A DNA stretch of 6,016 nucleotides from Clostridiaceae bacterium (GTDB lineage Bacteria > Bacillota > Clostridia > UMGS1883 > JAAYMJ01). The stretch is taken from NCBI GenBank assembly GCA_012521455.1, contig JAAYMJ010000046.1, positions 1-6,016 on the forward strand, written 5' to 3'. The translations under genes and the position numbers were made by a program. Below the pieces are notes generated by a model. The model had not been told where the DNA came from and made no database searches. It worked only from the letters and a program-made list of their open reading frames with translations. Of the stretch, positions 1 through 5,615 are shown piece after piece; the first letter of the stretch is position 1, and every line of letters begins with the position of its first letter.

Positions 1-1102
1 CGGCGGGAGAATTTTGGAAGGGGAAGGCCCGAAGTATTTAAACTCGGCGGATTCCCCCATCTTTAACAAAAGCTATAATTTGTACGCGTTAAATATCGCG
101 AAAAACACCACCGACCCATCCTTTATTTTGGTGGAAGGGTACCTTGACGTAATATCCTTGCACCAGCACGGGTTTAAAAACGCGGTGGCAACGCTAGGGA
201 CAAGCCTTACCCAGCAGCAGGCTAAATTAATTTCCCGCTACAAAAAGGAAGTATACATTGCCTATGACTCGGATGATGCGGGTATTAAGGCCGCAAACCG
301 CGCTTTGGGCATTTTTGAAAACGAGGATATAAAGGTAAAAATTATACATCTTGACAAAAAAGACCCCGACGAGTTTTTAAAAAAGCACGGGAGGCTTTCT
401 TTCCAAAAGGAAAAAGAGCGGGCGCTGTCGGGCTTGGAGTACACTATTCATGAGTTAAAAAAGAAATATAATCTTGAAAACCTTGATGAAAAAATCGAAT
501 TTTTAAACAAAGCCAGTGAAATTCTGGCAAAGGTTTCAAATAAAATTGAACAGGAAGCCTACATAAAGCGGCTTTCCGCTGAATGCGGGATTTCTGAAGA
601 AAGCATTTACGCCGAAATTAAAAAACGCTCAAAGCGGGAAGAGAAAAAAGAATTAAAGCGGGAAGTTAACGCCATATTAAATTCCTCAAAACCCGGGGAA
701 AAAGACAGGCAGATTAAGGCAGAGCGCGCTTTATTATCTTTAATTTTATCCGACATAAATGTTTATACTAATTTTAAAGACATTCTCACCGAGGACTTCT
801 TTGACCATGAGCTACATAAAATGATAATCAAAAAAATCATCAAAAGCTATAAAGACGGTGAAATTATCGATACAGCTTTAATAATAAATTCTTTCAGCCC
901 TGAGCTTTCAGGGCAGGTTGCCCAGATTTTAGGGAGCGACCTAAATTTTGAAAAAACTCTAAAGGGAGCAGAGGATTTGATTAGGACTGTTAAATTGGAA
1001 AAAGTGCAAAAACAAATTGACAAAGCATTGATTGAAAATGACATGGTTACATTACAAAAGCTATTAACTTTGCAAAAACAGCTTAAGGGAGGAACTTGCT
1101 AA
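1..1102 (+). CDS. dnaG: DNA primase DnaG, 3' part (5' end outside window)
   Basis: DnaG makes the RNA primers for lagging-strand replication and works with the replicative helicase. The reading frame is open to the left edge: GGRI precedes the first possible start (TTG at 14) and matches the conserved GGR-PKYLNS segment inside primases. The gene is therefore cut by the window, and TTG 14 is not its start. About 366 codons are visible; roughly the first 220 residues of a ~600-residue protein (zinc-binding domain and part of the core) are missing. The TOPRIM catalytic site is intact: VEGYLD (codon for E at 134-136) and YDSDDAG (first D at 266-268), 44 residues apart as in E. coli primase (E265/D309). 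The lysine- and glutamate-rich C-terminal third (from about 640) fits the poorly conserved helicase-binding domain. The TAA stop overlaps the rpoD start by one base, implying coupled expression. Confidence 0.96.
   Translation, partial: GGRILEGEGPKYLNSADSPIFNKSYNLYALNIAKNTTDPSFILVEGYLDVISLHQHGFKNAVATLGTSLTQQQAKLISRYKKEVYIAYDSDDAGIKAANRALGIFENEDIKVKIIHLDKKDPDEFLKKHGRLSFQKEKERALSGLEYTIHELKKKYNLENLDEKIEFLNKASEILAKVSNKIEQEAYIKRLSAECGISEESIYAEIKKRSKREEKKELKREVNAILNSSKPGEKDRQIKAERALLSLILSDINVYTNFKDILTEDFFDHELHKMIIKKIIKSYKDGEIIDTALIINSFSPELSGQVAQILGSDLNFEKTLKGAEDLIRTVKLEKVQKQIDKALIENDMVTLQKLLTLQKQLKGGTC
1085..1093 (+). promoter_or_regulatory. Ribosome binding site of rpoD inside the dnaG 3' end
   Basis: AAGGGAGGA lies 8 bases before the ATG at 1102. 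It decides the rpoD start: the in-frame TTG at 1096 would sit only two bases after the site, so ATG 1102 (MAENVQ) is preferred over the two-codon longer form. Because the site is within the last dnaG codons, ribosomes finishing dnaG can restart on rpoD. Confidence 0.85.
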
Positions 1103-2184
1103 TGGCGGAAAATGTACAAAATAAGAAACTTGTAGTAAAGGAGCTAATCGAGCGCGGCAAGAAGAAAGGCGTGCTTTCCTATGCCGAAATCATGGACGCC
1201 CTTGAAGAGCTTGACCTTGAGCCCGAGCAGATAGAAAAGCTCTATGACTCTTTGGAAAACATGGGCATTGATGTCATTGGCAATATAGAATCCGAGCTTG
1301 AGGACTTGAATTTGACCGAAGAAGATATAAATGACATATCCGTGCCCGACGGCGTTAATGTTGACGACCATGTAAAAATGTACTTAAAGGAAATCGGCAA
1401 GGTTCCCCTCCTTTCCCCTGAAGAAGAAATTGAGCTTGCGCAGCGCATGATGCAGGGGGACGAGGAGGCTAAAAAGAGACTGACCGAGGCTAATTTAAGG
1501 CTCGTTGTTAGCATTGCAAAGCGCTATGTGGGCCGCGGTATGCTCTTTTTGGACTTAATCCAGGAAGGTAACCTGGGTTTGATTAAAGCCGTTGAAAAAT
1601 TCGACTACACCAAGGGCTACAAATTCTCAACCTACGCTACATGGTGGATCCGCCAGGCAATCACCCGTGCAATAGCTGATCAGGCAAGAACCATTAGAAT
1701 TCCCGTGCATATGGTGGAAACCATAAACAAGCTGATCAGGGTTTCCCGCCAGCTTTTGCAGGAATTGGGAAGGGAGCCCCAGCCTGAGGAAATCGCAAAG
1801 GAAATGGGCATGAGCATTGAAAAAGTGCGGGAAATTATGAAAATCGCGCAAGAGCCCGTAAGTCTGGAAACTCCGATTGGCGAGGAAGAAGACAGCCACT
1901 TAGGCGACTTCATCCCTGACGACGACGCGCCCGCCCCAAGCGAGGCGGCAAGCTTTATGCTCTTAAAAGAACAGCTTATGGAAGTTTTGGGGACTTTAAC
2001 TTCAAGGGAAGAAAAGGTGCTAAAGCTAAGGTTTGGCTTGGAAGACGGAAGAAGCAGGACATTGGAAGAAGTAGGGCAGATGTTTGACGTAACCAGGGAA
2101 AGAATCCGCCAGATTGAGGCAAAGGCGTTGAGGAAATTGCGCCACCCAAGCAGAAGCAAAAAGTTAAAAGACTTTTTAGAATAA
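1102..2184 (+). CDS. rpoD: RNA polymerase primary sigma factor RpoD/SigA
   Basis: This is the housekeeping sigma factor that directs RNA polymerase to -10/-35 promoters. It has 360 residues, close to B. subtilis SigA (371) and without the long spacer of proteobacterial RpoD. Visible parts are: region 1.1 (about residues 8-75); region 1.2 with [17 protein letters not shown] (88-104); region 2 with [48 protein letters not shown] and [10 protein letters not shown] (131-204), covering core binding and -10 recognition/melting; region 3 (about 205-280); and region 4 with [17 protein letters not shown] and the helix-turn-helix [21 protein letters not shown] (309-349) for -35 recognition. The protein ends in the usual KLKDFLE. 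It is translationally coupled to dnaG (one-base overlap) and followed by a strong terminator. No unusual residues were seen in the conserved regions. The start is chosen from the ribosome binding site at 1085-1093. Confidence 0.98.
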   Translation: MAENVQNKKLVVKELIERGKKKGVLSYAEIMDALEELDLEPEQIEKLYDSLENMGIDVIGNIESELEDLNLTEEDINDISVPDGVNVDDHVKMYLKEIGKVPLLSPEEEIELAQRMMQGDEEAKKRLTEANLRLVVSIAKRYVGRGMLFLDLIQEGNLGLIKAVEKFDYTKGYKFSTYATWWIRQAITRAIADQARTIRIPVHMVETINKLIRVSRQLLQELGREPQPEEIAKEMGMSIEKVREIMKIAQEPVSLETPIGEEEDSHLGDFIPDDDAPAPSEAASFMLLKEQLMEVLGTLTSREEKVLKLRFGLEDGRSRTLEEVGQMFDVTRERIRQIEAKALRKLRHPSRSKKLKDFLE

Positions 2185-2190
2185 AACCCG

Positions 2191-2215
2191 CCCCCCTTTT
2201 GGGGGGTATTTTTTT
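2191..2215 (+). terminator. Intrinsic terminator of dnaG-rpoD
   Basis: Six C (2191-2196), a TTTT loop and six G (2201-2206) form a perfect hairpin, followed by TATTTTTTT. It begins 6 bases after the rpoD stop. Read on the minus strand the same stem is followed by CGGGTTTT, so it may also stop convergent transcripts, though less well. Confidence 0.92.
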
Positions 2216-2282
2216 GCGTTTTAATACAATCGGGCTATGACAATTGCCCTATACCTGACTATGACTAATTTTTCTTTTTTTA

Positions 2283-2336
2283 TATCCTATTGCCCTAGCG
2301 CGGCGGCAGGGTTTTTTAGGATTTAATAATAGGATA
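2283..2336. repeat. 9-bp perfect inverted repeat enclosing a small hairpin with T6
   Basis: TATCCTATT (2283-2291) is the exact reverse complement of AATAGGATA (2328-2336). Between them, CCCT (2293-2296) can pair with AGGG (2308-2311) around a GC-rich loop, followed directly by six T (2312-2317). The inner part could act as a weak second terminator behind rpoD. The outer arms would fold it into a larger stem. ATTGCCCTA of the left part (2289-2297) also occurs at 2243-2251 as a direct copy. Confidence 0.5.
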
Positions 2337-2420
2337 CCCGGCAGGTTCGTTTTCCCTATTTGCCAGAAAAACTTTAGCGTGGTTTTGTCAATTAAAATTA
2401 ATCCTGAAAAACGCTGAATT

Positions 2421-2442
2421 AAAAAGCGCAGCGATGCTTTTT
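2421..2442. repeat. 7-bp inverted repeat AAAAAGC/GCTTTTT
   Basis: AAAAAGC (2421-2427) and GCTTTTT (2436-2442) are perfect complements around an 8-base loop. The A/T-flanked short GC stem resembles a weak bidirectional terminator. The stem holds only two G:C pairs, so function is doubtful. Confidence 0.3.
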
Positions 2443-2684
2443 GCAGTGTTTTGCTGACTTAAAACCGTTCCTCACAATTTTGCCAATATAAATAAAAACC
2501 CTTGCACCCGCTTTCTGATTGAAAAATCAAGCAATCTTACGGCGGCATTGTACCGTCAAAAACGATTTTTTATTGCTCTTCATACCGCAAAAATTGGCTT
2601 ACGGGTTTGCTAATAACACCCGCTTTTCTATGTTTGAGCGGCGCATTTACTCTAGGGCGGGTTCTGGCAACCCTTTTATGGGTA

Positions 2685-2710
2685 AAACCGCCCCATGCAT
2701 GGGGCGGTTT
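2685..2710. repeat. 26-bp perfect palindrome (strong GC-rich hairpin)
   Basis: Both halves match exactly, centred between 2697 and 2698. The arms are AAACCGCCCCATG and CATGGGGCGGTTT. As RNA it would fold into a very stable stem on either strand. Only short T runs follow (TTT on +, TTTT on -), so it could be a bidirectional terminator, a repeated extragenic palindrome or a processing signal. Its left arm could also pair with GGGCGG at 2655-2660, giving two mutually exclusive folds on the + strand. Confidence 0.75.
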
Positions 2711-2844
2711 AGCGATTTTATAAATATTCAAAATTTTATCCGAATTGCCCGTCCGCCTATAACAAACGCCTTACAGCCCCAATGTCCCGCCCGTGTTCTC
2801 CCCATTTTTCATAATTGCTTCCCTGATTTAAAAAAATAGCAAGC

Positions 2845-2886
2845 AAAAATATAAGGGAATACCAAACAACGGTATTCCCTTATATT
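2845..2886 (-). terminator. Strong 16-bp terminator hairpin, minus strand
   Basis: Positions 2848-2863 and 2871-2886 are perfect 16-bp reverse complements around the 7-base loop AAACAAC. On the minus strand the stem runs into five T (2849-2845) and then GC, which is a good intrinsic terminator. It lies about 260 bases past the GH127 stop and about 25 bases past the predicted start of transcription from the promoter at 2918-2946. It could therefore end GH127 read-through, a short RNA from that promoter, or both. On the + strand it is followed by ATAAAA, so it is less suited there. Confidence 0.75.
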
Positions 2887-2911
2887 ATAAAACCTTAACA
2901 ATCGTCCATCA
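2845..2911 (-). ncRNA. Candidate short RNA between promoter and terminator
   Basis: If the promoter at 2918-2946 is active, the transcript would have about 25 unpaired bases and then the 16-bp terminator stem, about 67 bases in all. The leader contains ATGATGGACGATTGTTAA, a possible five-codon peptide (MMDDC) without a ribosome binding site. It matches no RNA family I recognise. This is inference from promoter and terminator placement only. Confidence 0.3.
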
Positions 2912-2917
2912 TATAAT

Positions 2918-2946
2918 ACTTTACACTTATAATTATAATATGTCAA
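2918..2946 (-). promoter_or_regulatory. Sigma-A promoter on the minus strand with no gene downstream
   Basis: On the minus strand a perfect -35 box TTGACA (2946-2941) is followed by a 17-base A/T-rich spacer and TAAAGT (2923-2918; 4 of 6 matches to TATAAT). Transcription would begin near 2911 and run toward lower coordinates, straight into the hairpin at 2886-2848. It points away from any coding region in the window: rpoD lies on the opposite strand. The perfect -35 and ideal spacing support it; the -10 is less good and no transcript data are available. Confidence 0.6.
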
Positions 2947-3057
2947 CCCATTTTTAACAATTTTCCTACAAAATTCTAGTTAGGTTTTTTATGCCCAAAA
3001 TATTAGATATCAACGCCATCTGTATAATGTAGATATTTTCATCAGGGCATTATCTGC

Positions 3058-3075
3058 TTTTTGGATATCCAAAAA
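3058..3075. repeat. 18-bp perfect palindrome centred on GGATATCC
   Basis: TTTTTGGATATCCAAAAA is exactly self-complementary. It lies about 70 bases past the GH127 stop. As DNA it resembles a dimeric regulator's operator; as RNA it could form a weak A/T-rich hairpin. No promoter was found next to it, so neither role is supported further. Confidence 0.45.
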
Positions 3076-3128
3076 CATTTTTACTTCTTTTTTAGATGGT
3101 ACCTTCTGTAAAAAAGTTTTATGCTAAT

Positions 3129-3145
3129 AGGCAGAATGCCTTTTT
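3129..3145 (+). terminator. Weak hairpin plus T5 facing the GH127 3' end
   Basis: AGGCA (3129-3133), loop GAA and TGCCT (3137-3141) form a 5-bp stem overlapping a run of five T (3141-3145) on the + strand. This is short for a terminator. On the minus strand it lies directly after the GH127 stop, but the next T run is 14 bases further on. Low support in either direction. Confidence 0.25.
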
Positions 3146-3146
3146 A

Positions 3147-5090
3147 TCATCTTCCCGTTATAAAAACTTTCATTTCACGGGTATCTTCCCTGTTTGACCA
3201 AAAAGCGTAGGGTATTGCGGTGAGGGTAAAGGGCTCTTCTTCCCTTTTTGCCTTTCTGTAAAGCTTGTTTTCCGTCCATTCCTTCACTCTAACAGCCTCG
3301 CCTTTTATTACCACACAGCCGCCCAAGAAGTTTTCGTCATAATAGTGGGTAAATTTGGTGTTTTCATCCACCCTTATTGCCCACAGGTTTTCGCCGTTGT
3401 CGGCGCTTTCTAAGCAGTACACAATGGGGCCGCGGGTGATCGCGTATTTCCCTGCGTCTTCCCTAACCTGCGGGTTTGCCTCAACCAATGTTACAGGCAT
3501 GTCAAAGGAAATTTCTATTTTATCCCCATCGCAAAATCCGCCATCCAACACAGCATAGCCGTTTTGCAACTTATAATCTGCCTTTTTGCCGTTTTTCAAA
3601 ATGTTGTAGTTTTCGCACCATTCGGGAATTCTCAAAGCTAATTTATAATCCCCTTTTGAAACCTCAATGGCGCTTTCACCGCCCCATGGGTAATTGGTGG
3701 AAAATTTAATTTCAACATCTTTGCCTAAGATATTAGTTTTCATGTTGTTTCCAATGTAGAGGTTTACATATATTGTGTCCTCGCTTTGGGTGTAGATGTA
3801 TTCGCCCAAAGAGGCGATAAGCCTTGCCAAATTCGGCGGGCAGCAAGCGCAGCCAAACCAGCCGGGCCTTTTAGTCCTTACATGGCGGTGGTGGTAGGTT
3901 GCGTAGTGAAGGTTTTGTTTTTCCCAAACTTCCAAGGGATTTACATAGAAAAAGTGTTTCCCGTCAAGCTGCATTCCTGAAATTATGCCGTTGTAAAGCG
4001 TTCTTTCCAAAACGTCGGCATATTTTGAGTCGTTTTCCATCTTAAGCATTCTTTGGGCAAAAAACGCAAGGGAAATTGCCGCGCAGGTTTCAGCGTAAAC
4101 GGTGTCATTGGGCAGGTGGTAATCAAAGCTGAATGCCTCGCCCCCTGCCATGGAGCCAATGCCCCCTGTAATATACATCTGCTTTGTGGTAACATTGTCC
4201 CAAAGCCTTTTTGCGGCCTCAAGCAGTGTCACGTCCCCTGTTTCGCAGGCCAAATCCGCCATGCCCGTATATAAATACCCGGCCCTTACGGCGTGGCCCA
4301 CAGCAACGTCCTGTTCCCTTACGGGTTTATGGGACTGGTTGTAGTATTTGTCCACCTTGTCCTGCCTTCCGCCCCAGTGGGAAATGTGGTTGCGTTTTTC
4401 AAGCTCTATGTCAAAAAAGTGGGGCTCTTTGCCGCGCTCGTCAATCATGTATTTGCACAAATTCAAGTATTTTTCGTTCTTTGTTACCCTGTAAAGCTTG
4501 ACTAACGCAAGCTCAATTTCAGGGTGTCCGCAATATCCGTGAAGTTTTCCTTCCTCGGGGCCGATAACTTTGTCCACTAAATCGGCAAACCTGCACGCCA
4601 CTTTCAAAAACTTGTCCTTCCCCGTTGCCTCATAGTACGCAACCGCCCCTTCAATCATGTGGCCTAAAGAGTAAAGCTCATGGCAGTCCAAGAGGTTTGT
4701 GAACCTCTTATCAGGCTCTTTTATAATAAAGTAGGTTACCAAATACCCGTCCTTCTGCTGGGCCTTTTCTATTAAGTCAATGATTTCATCCGCTTTTTTC
4801 TCAAGTTCCTCATCCCGGTTATGTACCAAGGTATAGGCAACCGCCTCAATCCATTTGTAAACGTCGGTATCCTGGAATACATAGCCGTAATATTCCCCTT
4901 CTTCAAGGCCTGCCGCGATTTTAAAATTCTTAATGGCGTGGCTTGGCTCCACATCAGGGACCTGGTCGTTTATCGCAAGGTACTGATACGGAAGTATTTC
5001 TTCTTTTACAAGCCTTTGATACCTGTTCCAAAAGCCATCATCAATTTTTACGTTTTTTAGCGGTATAACATTTTGTTTTAACAACTTCAT
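3147..5090 (-). CDS. GH127 beta-L-arabinofuranosidase (HypBA1-like)
   Basis: This 647-residue enzyme is predicted to release L-arabinose from beta-L-arabinofuranosides, such as the short arabinose chains of hydroxyproline-rich plant glycoproteins. It matches the 658-residue Bifidobacterium HypBA1 along its whole length from recalled family sequence: SHAIKNFKIAAG, VFQDTDVYKW, GHPEIELALVKLY, GHAVRAGYLYTG, WFGCACCPPNLARLIAS, ITRGPIVYCLE and the C-terminal EMKVFITGR. Catalytic and zinc residues are present with HypBA1 spacing: acid/base E318 in GGEAF, zinc ligands E334 and C336 in AETC, and C416/C417 in CACCPPN (HypBA1 E322, E338, C340, C417, C418). The first of that cysteine pair is the nucleophile. 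An (alpha/alpha)6 barrel (to about 425) precedes beta-sandwich domains. No signal peptide or membrane segment is seen, so it is cytoplasmic and needs imported oligosaccharides. The start is ATG 5090 (MKLLKQ), set by the ribosome binding site; TTG 5123 is an unlikely alternative. No transporter, regulator or GH121 partner is nearby. Confidence 0.93.
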   Translation of the reverse strand: MKLLKQNVIPLKNVKIDDGFWNRYQRLVKEEILPYQYLAINDQVPDVEPSHAIKNFKIAAGLEEGEYYGYVFQDTDVYKWIEAVAYTLVHNRDEELEKKADEIIDLIEKAQQKDGYLVTYFIIKEPDKRFTNLLDCHELYSLGHMIEGAVAYYEATGKDKFLKVACRFADLVDKVIGPEEGKLHGYCGHPEIELALVKLYRVTKNEKYLNLCKYMIDERGKEPHFFDIELEKRNHISHWGGRQDKVDKYYNQSHKPVREQDVAVGHAVRAGYLYTGMADLACETGDVTLLEAAKRLWDNVTTKQMYITGGIGSMAGGEAFSFDYHLPNDTVYAETCAAISLAFFAQRMLKMENDSKYADVLERTLYNGIISGMQLDGKHFFYVNPLEVWEKQNLHYATYHHRHVRTKRPGWFGCACCPPNLARLIASLGEYIYTQSEDTIYVNLYIGNNMKTNILGKDVEIKFSTNYPWGGESAIEVSKGDYKLALRIPEWCENYNILKNGKKADYKLQNGYAVLDGGFCDGDKIEISFDMPVTLVEANPQVREDAGKYAITRGPIVYCLESADNGENLWAIRVDENTKFTHYYDENFLGGCVVIKGEAVRVKEWTENKLYRKAKREEEPFTLTAIPYAFWSNREDTREMKVFITGR

Positions 5091-5098
5091 GCCATTTT

Positions 5099-5106
5099 CC
5101 CTCTCT
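5099..5106 (-). promoter_or_regulatory. Ribosome binding site of the GH127 gene
   Basis: AGAGAGGG on the minus strand lies 8 bases before ATG 5090. This fixes the start at MKLLKQ and excludes the 11-codon longer form from TTG 5123, whose extra residues would be encoded across this site. Confidence 0.75.
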
Positions 5107-5120
5107 AAATTTTTTAATAA

Positions 5121-5151
5121 CAAAAGAGGAAGCCAAAATACTTCAGCCTCC
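5121..5151 (-). terminator. Terminator-like hairpin after the CD1247-like gene
   Basis: On the minus strand GGAGGCT (5151-5145) pairs with GGCTTCC (5134-5128), a 7-bp stem with two G:U pairs and a 10-base loop, followed by TCTTTTG. It begins 10 bases after the stop at 5162. If real, it separates efp and the zinc-ribbon gene from GH127. The remaining space before the GH127 start is short and shows no good promoter, so partial read-through is possible. Confidence 0.55.
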
Positions 5152-5161
5152 CGCTTTCTTA

Positions 5162-5572
5162 TTACTCTTCATCCTCATCGTCGTGAGAACAGCATTCGCA
5201 TTCAAGCTCAATCTTTTGATTGCAGTTCGGGCAAATTATGCTTTCTTCCTCGTCGCTTAACAAATCCGCGTCCAAGACGATTTCCTCGCCGCGATTCGGG
5301 CATTCAAAGGATTCAAGGTCAAAGTCCTCATCACCGTCTTCGTAATCTTCTCCATAGACATATTGTTCAAGGTCGGATAAATCCTCATCTATCTCATCAA
5401 TTTGATTGGATAGCTCTTCCTGAACTTCTTCAATTTCATCAATGGCGTCAGACGCGTCTTGCAGCATATCGATGATGGCCAAAAGAAGCTTTCCCTCTTT
5501 TGAGTCCTTGGAAATGTCAAGCCCTTCGGCAAGCCCCCTGATATACGCCGCCTTTTCAGCCATGTATCCCAT
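5162..5572 (-). CDS. CD1247 N-terminal-domain protein with acidic linker and altered zinc ribbon
   Basis: This is a small conserved protein of unknown function, 136 residues, typical of the clostridial family found next to efp. The N-terminal domain (about 1-70: MGYMAEKAAYIRGLAEGLDI, then a helical, coiled-coil-like stretch with IDEIEEVQEELSNQIDEIDEDL) matches that family as I recall it. A very acidic linker (71-88) follows, then a zinc-ribbon-like segment: CPNRGEE (91-97) and CPNCNQK (114-120), then ECECCSH (124-130) and an acidic tail. The expected second cysteine is arginine (R94, codon CGC at 5293-5291), one transition away from TGC. C125, C127, C128 or H130 might replace it as ligands, which is speculation. 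There is no signal peptide or membrane segment. It starts 43 bases after the efp stop, probably in the same operon. The strong ribosome binding site supports the start. A role in translation or transcription is suggested only by context. Confidence 0.85.
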   Translation of the reverse strand: MGYMAEKAAYIRGLAEGLDISKDSKEGKLLLAIIDMLQDASDAIDEIEEVQEELSNQIDEIDEDLSDLEQYVYGEDYEDGDEDFDLESFECPNRGEEIVLDADLLSDEEESIICPNCNQKIELECECCSHDDEDEE

Positions 5573-5578
5573 ATTTAT

Positions 5579-5586
5579 ACCTCCTT
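5579..5586 (-). promoter_or_regulatory. Ribosome binding site of the CD1247-like gene
   Basis: AAGGAGGT on the minus strand is nearly ideal and lies 6 bases before ATG 5572. It selects MGYMAEK over the internal ATG three codons later. Confidence 0.85.
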
Positions 5587-5615
5587 TTTTATAAATGCTA
5601 CTAAAGTATTATTCC

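Larger units (their letters stand above)
2216..3146. other. Gene-free convergent gap with several inverted repeats
   Basis: No open frame here has a ribosome binding site, protein-like composition or recognisable motif. The gap separates the 3' ends of rpoD (+) and the GH127 gene (-). Base composition is patchy: A/T-rich stretches alternate with G/C-rich blocks near 2297-2311, 2651-2707 and 2745-2805. This suggests decayed or structured non-coding DNA. Perfect inverted repeats lie at 2283-2336, 2421-2442, 2685-2710, 2848-2886 and 3058-3075, and a minus-strand promoter at 2918-2946; the main ones are listed separately. No tRNA, rRNA, riboswitch, transposase or CRISPR-type repeat was recognised. 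Confidence 0.7.

Noticed and set aside
1680..2159. 159-codon minus-strand open frame opposite rpoD
   Set aside because: It is antisense to the highly conserved sigma regions 2-4, has no ribosome binding site, and its Ser/Leu-rich text is typical of reverse-strand shadows.
2332..2362. GGTTCG element resembling a tRNA T-arm
   Set aside because: There is no matching acceptor, D-arm or anticodon stem around it, so no tRNA can be folded.
2577..2816. Minus-strand frame: ATG with a 13-codon peptide (MKNGENTGGTLGL), then about 66 further open codons after one TAA
   Set aside because: It could be read as a broken gene downstream of the orphan promoter, but the strong terminator at 2845-2886 lies between them, the ribosome site is poor and the translated text has no recognisable motif. 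Part of it is just the palindrome read as protein.
2519..2839. 106-codon open frame on the + strand starting at TTG
   Set aside because: It has no ribosome binding site and an odd composition (rich in Arg, Pro and Cys, almost no Glu). It runs through the 26-bp palindrome at 2685-2710 and matches no family I know. It is most likely a chance frame.
2895..2917. Possible + strand promoter TTAACA ... TATAAT
   Set aside because: The spacer is only 11 bases, too short for sigma-A, and other + strand combinations here lack a usable -10.
3010..3123. Minus-strand open frame of 37 codons (KKEVKMFLDIQKADNALMKISTLYRWR at its end; 22 codons from ATG 3078)
   Set aside because: The ending KISTLYRWR faintly recalls excisionase-type helix-turn-helix proteins. 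The frame is very short, has no ribosome binding site before the ATG, and overlaps the 18-bp palindrome. It could be a gene relic but cannot be supported as a gene.
3983..4501. Several open frames on both strands inside the GH127 gene
   Set aside because: They are out-of-frame shadows of the GH127 coding sequence, which has complete family motifs over this whole stretch.
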